6,101 nucleotides of DNA. Source: CBDTTM01 sp965363355. GTDB taxonomy: Bacteria > Bacillota > Negativicutes > Selenomonadales > Selenomonadaceae. Positions within the stretch are counted from its first letter, which is position 1. Each line of letters begins with the position of its first letter. This document shows positions 1-5,309 of this stretch, one piece after another. The stretch is taken from the NCBI GenBank assembly GCA_965363355.1, contig CBDTTM010000158.1, forward strand, positions 1-6,101, in the 5' to 3' direction. Position numbers and translations under genes: made by a program. The notes beneath the pieces are model-generated. The model did not search any database. It saw nothing but the letters and a program-made list of their open reading frames with translations, and was not told the origin of the DNA.

Positions 1-1
1 G

Positions 2-559
2 GTGCAGGACAATTTGCGCAATATCGCCCGCGCCTTGGGCAAAGATGTCGATGACCTGGTGGTTTTTGTTCTGGACAAGCCCAGACACGAAAAGCTTATC
101 CGCCAGATCCGTGAAGCCGGCGCCCGCATCCAGTTGCACAGCGACGGCGATGTATGCGGCGCGCTTATGGCTGTGGACCCCCGCGCTGAAGTGGACGTGA
201 TGATGGGGGTGGGCGGCACTCCGGAAGGCGTGCTTGCGGCCTGCGCCATCAAAGGCCTGGGCGGCCAGATGTTCGCCCGCTTAGCCCCGCAGTCTTATGT
301 GGAACGGGAAAATATCGACTCTTACGGCATCGATCTGCGCGAAATTCATACCGTGGAAAGCCTGATCCGCAGTGATGACGTATTTTTCGCGGCCACGGGC
401 ATTTCCGGCGGCGCCTTCCTGCGCGGTGTGGAATACAGCAGGCACTTCGCCACTACCCACTCCTTGGTCATTCGCGGCAAAACAGGCTCACTGCGTTATA
501 TTGAATCTTTGCAAAACCTGAACAAGCTGATGAAGGTCAGCGATGTAAAATACGATTAG
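2..559 (+). CDS. glpX: Fructose-1,6-bisphosphatase class II (GlpX), 3' part
   Basis: The first complete codon in the window (GTG at 2) is internal, because the reading frame is open to the window edge. About 186 C-terminal residues of a protein normally near 320-340 are present. GlpX hydrolyses fructose 1,6-bisphosphate to fructose 6-phosphate and phosphate in gluconeogenesis, in the cytosol, using a divalent metal. The visible family signatures are VLDKPRH, then DGDV, then GVGGTPEGV (phosphate-binding loop region), RSDDVFFAATGISGG and the late IRGKTGSLRYIES stretch. All line up in order with the C-terminal half of E. coli GlpX as I recall it. The protein ends at TAG 557-559. GC content is high (about 67% in 121-180 by hand count), unlike the operon beyond the tRNA, so this is taken as native chromosome. 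Identification is secure; the upstream start cannot be seen. Confidence 0.95.
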   Translation: MQDNLRNIARALGKDVDDLVVFVLDKPRHEKLIRQIREAGARIQLHSDGDVCGALMAVDPRAEVDVMMGVGGTPEGVLAACAIKGLGGQMFARLAPQSYVERENIDSYGIDLREIHTVESLIRSDDVFFAATGISGGAFLRGVEYSRHFATTHSLVIRGKTGSLRYIESLQNLNKLMKVSDVKYD

Positions 560-568
560 GAGAGGACG

Positions 569-597
569 AAAAAGCGTCAGGCGATTTTGCTTTTTTT
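569..597 (+). terminator. Possible weak terminator of glpX
   Basis: Ten bases after the glpX stop, AAAAAGCG (569-576) can pair with TGCTTTTT (588-595, one G-U pair). This leaves an 11-base loop and a run of seven T at 591-597. The stem has few G-C pairs, so it is a weak candidate. The separate tRNA promoter just downstream makes an end of the glpX transcript here reasonable. Confidence 0.3.
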
Positions 598-619
598 AAC
601 AAAGTTATTGAAAAATCCC

Positions 620-648
620 TTGACGGGCGAAGAGCTTTTCCATATAAG
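620..648 (+). promoter_or_regulatory. Sigma70-type promoter of tRNA-Arg
   Basis: TTGACG (620-625) is separated by exactly 17 bases from TATAAG (643-648). Each hexamer is one base from the sigma70 consensus. Transcription would start near 655, a few bases before the mature tRNA 5' end at 662, which fits a short tRNA leader removed by RNase P. Confidence 0.85.
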
Positions 649-661
649 TCATTTCCACCAC

Positions 662-738
662 GCGCTGGTAGCTCAGTTGGATAGAGCAACAGGCTACGAA
701 CCTGTAGGCCGAGTGTTCAAATCATTCCCAGCGCGCCA
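662..738 (+). tRNA. tRNA-Arg(ACG)
   Basis: The sequence folds into a complete cloverleaf with no gaps. The acceptor stem 662-668 pairs with 728-734 (seven Watson-Crick pairs), the D stem 671-674 with 684-687, the anticodon stem 689-693 with 701-705, and the T stem 711-715 with 723-727 (one G-U). The T loop is TTCAAAT. The anticodon loop CTACGAA gives anticodon ACG at 696-698, which reads CGN arginine codons after A34 to inosine editing. The discriminator base is G735 and CCA is encoded at 736-738. It has its own promoter and terminator. tRNA 3' ends are common integration sites, and AT-rich accessory genes begin about 90 bases downstream, but no repeated copy of this 3' end was found in the window. 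Confidence 0.97.
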
Positions 739-747
739 TAAAAATCA

Positions 748-780
748 AGCCCTTACGAGAATCCCCGTAAGGGCTTTTTT
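748..780 (+). terminator. Rho-independent terminator after tRNA-Arg
   Basis: AGCCCTTACG (748-757) pairs perfectly over ten bases with CGTAAGGGCT (766-775) around an 8-base loop, followed by a T run at 775-780. On the minus strand the same hairpin is followed by TTGATTTTTATG, a poorer T tract. The hairpin sits 50 bases beyond the end of the minus-strand ATPase gene, so it may also end the converging operon transcript. Confidence 0.9.
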
Positions 781-829
781 AGTTTTTAGGTGATTTATCC
801 CGCCCCTATCCCGCTGCTTAAAGATATGG

Positions 830-2821
830 CTAGCCTGAAGGCGGCTCTTCGCCGTCTGGGAGGTCTTGACACCAATGCTTTGGAACAAGCTTATTCTCTC
901 GCCACTCTTCGACAACGTGGATATTCTCATATGGGAGAAACATGGCGACAGGGGCATGGTCAAGCAGCAATATTTGAACTGCTCCCCTAGTTTCAGCTAT
1001 GTACTCATCAAGGAGTTTAAAGACACTGTCAGCTCTATGTGTGTCGTCTTCCCTGCTATCGTCCCAATATGACTCATCCTCCTTAAGCTTTGTTGCCGTA
1101 GGAAAATAAACTTGTGTCGGCTGGTCAAAGACAAGAAAGTTTGGGATATGCTTGGAATTGGTAGCTGCAAATTTATGAATACCCAGCATGAATCCTAAAT
1201 GGTAGGCTAACCAATTTGAACCGCTGCCTATTTCCCAGAGAAAAGCGTCCCCTTCGTCTTGCTCAATTTGTACAGTCAGGTTTTGTATGTCAAGCCGAGC
1301 CTTATTTTCACTCCACTCAATGTCAAGCCTGTTACAATAGATAAAAGAAATTTCAGATATTTTATCTATAGCTTCTTTTTTCAAATTTTCCGTTATAGTA
1401 GAGGAAGTGACACTCACCAAATGATTGTATTTAGATTTTAGCAAATGGATTTTTTCTTGGCTATCTTGTGGCAGTAAACGCTTCATTGTTGATAAAAATT
1501 CTGACAGCTCTCCGATTAGCGCATTAACATCTTTCGTCCAATTTCTGAGATTTTTGCGTTCTTTTTCGTTCCGACTGAACGCATCCTTTTCCTGTTCAAT
1601 CAAAGTAATCTGATGTTCTACTTCTCTAATATTTTCTGTCAATTCAATCCGTTCAATATCCAAGGCTGTATTATAGGTGCTTCCCCACTTTTTCCTTTCC
1701 ACCTCAAAACTATCCACAGCCTGAATCAACGGAGAGATTTCCTCAATGAAACTCGAATGTGTCGAACCACAAAATGGACATGCTGAATTCTTTTTATATG
1801 AATTAATAATACTATTAGCTAAATCTAAATAGTCTCGCCTAGTTCCTGTTCTACTAATATTATCTTTGTACAATGATCCTATTTCAACAATAAATTTGAG
1901 TCTTTGCTTTAAATTAGCATACTGCAAAGTTAAAGAACTTTCCCTTTCAGTGATGGAATCAATTATTGCTTGAGCCTGTTTGTCATCAAACATAGGGGGG
2001 TGGAATTTATCCCTGTCATGAACAATTTTTGAAATTTCATAGATATAATGATCGACATGTGAATTGTCACATATATCTCCTTGATAAATTCCTAAAGATT
2101 TTGCTTTTAATAACTTTAATTTTGCGCTAGCTGCTGCATTAGTCTTAATTTTTAAGGCTGCTTGTTCTCCATGCTCCAAATCTCGTATTTCATTTCTTAA
2201 AAATCTCATCTCTTCTCTTTGTGCATACCATTCAGGGCTTATTGCATTAAGCAAGAAAGGAAAAATAAGCCTAAGTCGTTCTGCGTATATTGGAACATTG
2301 CACTTATAGAAAAGAACCTCTGGATTGGCGATAATCGTTTGAGGTTGGAAACAAAGGCTGACGGTATCCCTGAATGATGGACGTGACGCTACAGTGTTAT
2401 CTTCCAAATCTTCTTGCATCTGAAATGGAAACTCAAAAATTGTGTTAAGTTTCTTCCGAGCATCCAAAATAGAAATGTTCCCCTCTTCTATTCTTTCCGG
2501 AACTGTGATTTCGTTTCCACTAGCCAGGAACACTTCAGAAGAAGCCTTACCTTCTTGCGGAGAGCGCCTTGCGAGAAGAATATCTCCATGATTGGTGCCA
2601 AACAAAACGCCAAACCATGCGCATGATTTGCGAATTTTACCAATGGGAATCTTGCATTGCGTTGAACACAGGCAATAATCTATGATTGGAATGATAGCGC
2701 TTTTCCCAGTCTGTGAATTCCCTGTGATGACATTTACTTTGCCTTCGATAAAGGGCAGTTCACGTCGTTCGCCGGGGATAAGCTCAGACCACAGGATTAT
2801 TTTTTTTATATGTATCTTCAT
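830..2821 (-). CDS. ABC-3C system ATPase, SMC/Rad50-like, DUF3732 family
   Basis: This 663-residue protein is the ATPase of a three-component ABC (ABC-3C) system, a predicted conflict system in which an SMC-like ATPase works with a small middle component and an effector. Walker A is GNSQTGKS (34-41). Helical, charged segments (about 200-240, 365-430) flank a single CPFC (348-351), placed like the zinc hook of Rad50. The C-terminal half has a degenerate ABC signature IGSGSNW (531-537), Walker B NFLVFDQP (561-568) and a late LLLDHAP (618-624, switch-type His622). The GSGSNW, HLGFMLGIH and DQPTQVYFP stretches are what I remember as DUF3732 hallmarks. Walker B ends in Asp-Gln (566-567) where most ABC ATPases have Asp-Glu. 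The start codon overlaps the upstream stop (ATGA, 2818-2821), with an AGGA six bases upstream of the ATG as ribosome site. No transmembrane segment is visible, so it is cytosolic. Family assignment is strong; function is inferred. Confidence 0.9.
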   Translation of the reverse strand: MKIHIKKIILWSELIPGERRELPFIEGKVNVITGNSQTGKSAIIPIIDYCLCSTQCKIPIGKIRKSCAWFGVLFGTNHGDILLARRSPQEGKASSEVFLASGNEITVPERIEEGNISILDARKKLNTIFEFPFQMQEDLEDNTVASRPSFRDTVSLCFQPQTIIANPEVLFYKCNVPIYAERLRLIFPFLLNAISPEWYAQREEMRFLRNEIRDLEHGEQAALKIKTNAAASAKLKLLKAKSLGIYQGDICDNSHVDHYIYEISKIVHDRDKFHPPMFDDKQAQAIIDSITERESSLTLQYANLKQRLKFIVEIGSLYKDNISRTGTRRDYLDLANSIINSYKKNSACPFCGSTHSSFIEEISPLIQAVDSFEVERKKWGSTYNTALDIERIELTENIREVEHQITLIEQEKDAFSRNEKERKNLRNWTKDVNALIGELSEFLSTMKRLLPQDSQEKIHLLKSKYNHLVSVTSSTITENLKKEAIDKISEISFIYCNRLDIEWSENKARLDIQNLTVQIEQDEGDAFLWEIGSGSNWLAYHLGFMLGIHKFAATNSKHIPNFLVFDQPTQVYFPTATKLKEDESYWDDSREDDTHRADSVFKLLDEYIAETRGAVQILLLDHAPVAMFLPYENIHVVEEWRENKLVPKHWCQDLPDGEEPPSG

Positions 2822-3321
2822 ACCCCATCCTGCCTAAGAAGGGAGACAGCTTCAAAGCCCGAGTGCTTTGCTAGCCAGCTCCCAAGCTTTTCTGCATCAC
2901 GAAACCTACACCTCAGTGCTATAGGAATTCTTGGTAAATTTCCTGGTACATTTTGAATTGAAACCTGAGCGTTTATGCGATCTACAGAGAATAATTCACA
3001 AACATGACCAATGTAGATTGCTTTGCTTGTGAGTTTAAAGCAACGTTTGGCTTCATATTTTAACCTAAGAAGCACATCTCTACTTTTATTATCAATAAAT
3101 TTTGTTATAAACTTCTCTATTCCAGATTTTAATTGAGTATTTTTGAGTATTTTATAGTAGTCATCAATTAACAAAATTGGTGTTACATAATATAATAAAG
3201 AAAGATCACATGGTTTTTTTTCATTAGAAAATTTATTTAAAAAATAATATATAAGATACGCCAGTACTACTGGGTTTTGATATATCAACAAATCGGCATC
3301 AATTAAATTTCTATATCGCAT
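2818..3321 (-). CDS. ABC-3C system middle component
   Basis: This 167-residue protein is read as the middle component of the ABC-3C system, based on position between the effector and ATPase, size, and pattern. It has an N-terminal NPVVLAYLIYYFLNKF helix (about 16-31), then LSLLYYVTPILLID (about 41-54), a basic helical centre, and a LTSKAIYIGHVCELFSV segment (about 97-113) before a polar end. This resembles the small MC3-type middle component, which has an opening Asn-Pro and hydrophobic helices and which I recall lying beside DUF3732 ATPases. The subgroup call is tentative. Its role is thought to be bridging ATPase and effector; no catalytic motif is seen. The gene starts one base after the effector stop (TAG-T-ATG), has no clear Shine-Dalgarno, and overlaps the ATPase start by four bases, so translational coupling is likely. 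It is the most AT-rich part of the window (about 17% GC at 3181-3240), which points to horizontal transfer. Confidence 0.8.
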   Translation of the reverse strand: MRYRNLIDADLLIYQNPVVLAYLIYYFLNKFSNEKKPCDLSLLYYVTPILLIDDYYKILKNTQLKSGIEKFITKFIDNKSRDVLLRLKYEAKRCFKLTSKAIYIGHVCELFSVDRINAQVSIQNVPGNLPRIPIALRCRFRDAEKLGSWLAKHSGFEAVSLLRQDGV

Positions 3322-3322
3322 A

Positions 3323-4444
3323 CTATGCCCGGAAGGTAGATTTAAATTCTGGATGCCACCAAACTTCTATTTCATCAGCAAGTGAATGATATATCCCTTG
3401 ATGTATTTCACACTTCTTAAATTTTAAATATAATGGAGAAGATTTATATAGCATGCACTTAGAATAAATCTCAGCTCCTTTTTGTTCATCGTTAAATATA
3501 GTAGGGCCAATGGAAATGTTATACCAATTATCTTTTAAGTCGTTTATTTCGTCAGTTATGTCTTCCTCCATAATAAAAGCAGATTCTATCATCTTTTCAA
3601 GATAACCTTGAGCACTAAGATAGTCAGTTATCGCTTTTTCTTTTGTTTCTTCGCTTGCATCTATCGCATCTAATTGTTGTATAAAAATATTCCCTAACAA
3701 ACTTTCTCTTTGTTCGCCTGTGATGTCCGGAGGGGTTAAATTGTACTTAATACGTTCGATGAGAGTCATTCTTAATTGTGAATGGTAGTCGGCAAATTCT
3801 TTTGCAGAAATAAATATCTCTTTGGGATTTTCTATGCTTTGTTCTTCTATTTTTTTTTGTACCCAAGTGATTAAGCCTGATGTCATCCTCTCAAGGCTAG
3901 GTTCAAACTCATGGTATGTTGCTATTTCCTTGCGGATTGATTCATGTGTACGAATATCTGGAGTTATCATTATCTTTGCATTTGAAAATATATGCTGCAA
4001 TTTTGACTTGGCATCGAGGTAGTTACCGATAGTGCTTTTTATTTTTGCATTGCGCGTTTTTTGGTAAGTGCTGTGCAGTGATCTATGTAACGAATCGAAA
4101 TTATTGTCTTTTTGAAATTGAATAATTTTTTCGTAAAAATTACCGGGTCGATGCTCTTTGGTTGTCAAAAAAATAAACTTTTCGCTATTTCCCTCGGTAC
4201 ACCGATTAGTCCAATTTAAAATAGATTTCCAGATATCGAGTGAGCTGTCTAGGAAAGGATTACTCTTGCCGGATTTTACTTGGATGAAGAGTTTTGTTCC
4301 GTCATTTAGCCAAACGGAAATATCATCATCTATTTCATAGGAAATGCTTTTGGCAGCTCTGAATTTTAGCAAGCACCAAGTCACAAGTGTGAGTTGCACT
4401 TGATTGCCATATACCTGCTGAGGGACAGCCTGTTTATTACTCAT
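3323..4444 (-). CDS. ABC-3C system effector with Cap4/REase-like N-terminal domain
   Basis: This 373-residue protein is read as the DNA-cleaving effector. Its N-terminal domain (about 1-170) has the layout of the Cap4-type PD-(D/E)xK nucleases: an opening helix VYGNQVQLTLVTWCLLKF, an acidic strand SYEIDDDISVWL (Glu37, Asp39-41), and a core strand LFIQVKSGKS with the Gln55-x-Lys57 signature. A middle region follows, then a helical C-terminal domain (about 185-373) ending GIYHSLADEIEVWWHPEF. I recall a closing Leu-Ala-Asp...Trp-His-Pro like this from ABC-3C C-terminal domains, which would contact the middle component or ATPase. The chosen start is ATG 4444, preceded by GGATGGGG (4450-4457) five bases upstream. 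An in-frame TTG at 4459 would add five residues but would place the ribosome site inside the gene. It is first in the operon and has its own promoter. The nuclease call is from motifs; the catalytic acidic residue is not certain. Confidence 0.82.
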   Translation of the reverse strand: MSNKQAVPQQVYGNQVQLTLVTWCLLKFRAAKSISYEIDDDISVWLNDGTKLFIQVKSGKSNPFLDSSLDIWKSILNWTNRCTEGNSEKFIFLTTKEHRPGNFYEKIIQFQKDNNFDSLHRSLHSTYQKTRNAKIKSTIGNYLDAKSKLQHIFSNAKIMITPDIRTHESIRKEIATYHEFEPSLERMTSGLITWVQKKIEEQSIENPKEIFISAKEFADYHSQLRMTLIERIKYNLTPPDITGEQRESLLGNIFIQQLDAIDASEETKEKAITDYLSAQGYLEKMIESAFIMEEDITDEINDLKDNWYNISIGPTIFNDEQKGAEIYSKCMLYKSSPLYLKFKKCEIHQGIYHSLADEIEVWWHPEFKSTFRA

Positions 4445-4449
4445 GGTAT

Positions 4450-4457
4450 CCCCATCC
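4450..4457 (-). promoter_or_regulatory. Ribosome binding site deciding the effector start
   Basis: GGATGGGG on the minus strand ends five bases before ATG 4444. This supports that codon over the in-frame TTG at 4459. The same octamer occurs before the ATPase ATG (2823-2830 on the minus strand), but only one base from it, so there the AGGA part is the likelier pairing site. Confidence 0.5.
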
Positions 4458-4475
4458 AAAAATTATGTTTATTTG

Positions 4476-4504
4476 ATTATAGCGAATTTGAATTTTTGCT
4501 ACAA
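4476..4504 (-). promoter_or_regulatory. Promoter of the ABC-3C operon
   Basis: On the minus strand, TTGTAG (4504-4499) is followed after exactly 17 bases by a perfect TATAAT (4481-4476). Transcription would start near 4469, leaving a leader of about 25 bases before ATG 4444. It lies in the gap between the upstream HTH gene and the effector, so the three ABC-3C genes can be expressed independently of the HTH gene. The -35 box matches consensus at only three of six positions, which would leave room for regulation. Confidence 0.7.
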
Positions 4505-4601
4505 GCTTTAATGGGCGTGGGTGAACTTTTCCTGAGATATGGACAAAAATAGCCAGTCACTTTTAATTTTTCTCCTCTTTTGTATAGCTGTAGTAAATGG
4601 T

Positions 4602-4865
4602 TTATTCATGAATATTTTTATTTGCTTCATCGACCATAGCATCCACCAGCTCACCGGGGCGAACGTCTAATGCCTGCGCGATTTTCACAAGCAGATTGAG
4701 GTTAGGTGCACGATAGCCCAACTCTAACGAAGAGATGTAGCTCTTCGCAATCCCCACACTGTCAGCAAGTTGCTGTTGTGATAGTCCGGCGGCATCCCGA
4801 TAACGGCGAAGCACGCCAGGCATGAATGTTTTCGCAAGGTTATCTTCATCATATTTTACTTTCAT
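4602..4865 (-). CDS. XRE-family HTH transcriptional regulator
   Basis: With the start at ATG 4865 the protein has 87 residues, nearly all one Cro/C1-type helix-turn-helix domain. It reads LRRYRDAAGLSQQQLADSVGIAKSYISSLELGYRAPNLNLLVKIAQALDVRPGEL, which is the classic five-helix fold with the recognition helix at IAKSYISSLE. Such proteins bind DNA as dimers and usually repress their own and nearby promoters. The start is uncertain: ATG 4865 has a GGAGG only one base away, an in-frame TTG at 4904 would add 13 residues without a good ribosome site, and ATG 4823 has none. The gene is divergent to the lipoprotein gene and upstream of, and co-oriented with, the ABC-3C operon, which it may or may not regulate. 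No clear terminator separates it from the operon promoter. The family call is secure; the target is unknown. Confidence 0.88.
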   Translation of the reverse strand: MKVKYDEDNLAKTFMPGVLRRYRDAAGLSQQQLADSVGIAKSYISSLELGYRAPNLNLLVKIAQALDVRPGELVDAMVDEANKNIHE

Positions 4866-4895
4866 GCCTCCATCTTTACTGTACAGCTTTACAAT

Positions 4896-4919
4896 ATCGA
4901 CCAACAGTGGTAGGTCGAT
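4896..4919. promoter_or_regulatory. Inverted repeat, candidate operator of the HTH regulator
   Basis: ATCGACC (4896-4902) and GGTCGAT (4913-4919) are perfect 7-base inverted arms separated by ten bases. The site lies in the divergent region between the HTH gene and the lipoprotein gene, where an XRE dimer would be expected to act on both. If the HTH gene really started at TTG 4904, the site would overlap that start. Binding is inferred, not shown. Confidence 0.45.
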
Positions 4920-4920
4920 T

Positions 4921-4938
4921 GACTAGCAATAGATAGTC
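4921..4938. repeat. Second short inverted repeat in the divergent region
   Basis: GACTA (4921-4925) and TAGTC (4934-4938) are 5-base inverted arms with an 8-base spacer, right beside the longer inverted repeat and just before the lipoprotein ribosome site. Arms this short could arise by chance. It could be a second regulator site or a small hairpin in the lipoprotein leader. Confidence 0.25.
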
Positions 4939-4955
4939 GCAAGGAGGATATAGCT

Positions 4956-5309
4956 ATGCGAAAAATTTTTACAGCTGTTTGCTTACTGGCGGTATTGTGC
5001 CTCGCTGGTTGCATTCAATCGCAACGCCCTCAGCCTGTGGCGGTTGAGGTCCAATACTTAGAAACCACTGTAATTGAAGGCCAAACTACAAAGACAGAAA
5101 TATTGAAAGTATTTGGCCATCCTGACGATTTTAGCCCTAACTCTTTAGATTATTCATACCAGGGGCGTCCCCTTGAGGCCGCAAAGATCCGATATGTGCA
5201 GAAGGATGGCACTGAGTTCATGGTTATTTTACGTAGAAATACTGACAAAAAATCCGTTACATTTTGGTTTAAAGAAGATGGCACCCTGCGGGAAGCCCAA
5301 TGGCATTAA
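4956..5309 (+). CDS. Small BamE/SmpA-like outer-membrane lipoprotein
   Basis: This 117-residue protein starts at ATG 4956, eight bases after AAGGAGG (4941-4947), a strong ribosome site. The N-terminus is a lipoprotein signal: Met-Arg-Lys, a hydrophobic stretch and lipobox LAGC (16-19). Cys19 would be lipidated, and the next residue is Ile rather than Asp, so sorting to the outer membrane is expected in a Gram-negative cell. The mature part has an EGQTTKTEILKVFGHPDDF segment (about 41-59) like the start of the SmpA/OmlA (BamE) fold, followed by beta-strand-like stretches (IRYVQKDG, FMVILRR, VTFWFKEDG). Many small lipoproteins share this fold without being BamE, so BamE function is not claimed. 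The gene overlaps the next gene by ten bases, so the lipoprotein and protease are probably made together. The lipoprotein call is strong; the fold call is moderate. Confidence 0.82.
   Translation: MRKIFTAVCLLAVLCLAGCIQSQRPQPVAVEVQYLETTVIEGQTTKTEILKVFGHPDDFSPNSLDYSYQGRPLEAAKIRYVQKDGTEFMVILRRNTDKKSVTFWFKEDGTLREAQWH

Noticed and set aside
587..793. Open reading frame of 68 codons on the plus strand
   Set aside because: It runs straight through the promoter, tRNA-Arg and terminator, has no ribosome site and resembles no protein.
840..853. GGCG-N6-CGCC hairpin near the ATPase stop as a terminator
   Set aside because: It is inside the coding sequence and has no T run after it on either strand.
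745..963. Minus-strand frame of 72 codons overlapping the ATPase 3' end
   Set aside because: It is out of frame with the well-supported ATPase and extends into the terminator hairpin, so it is a shadow frame.
4158..4340. Plus-strand frames of about 60-70 codons opposite the effector and ATPase genes
   Set aside because: They lie antisense to genes with clear domain motifs, lack ribosome sites and have no recognisable features.
4879..4886. CTGTACAG palindrome, considered as a LexA/SOS box
   Set aside because: The E. coli LexA box needs eight bases between CTGT and ACAG, and here there are none. An 8-base palindrome is also common by chance, and it lies at the very start of, or just before, the HTH gene.
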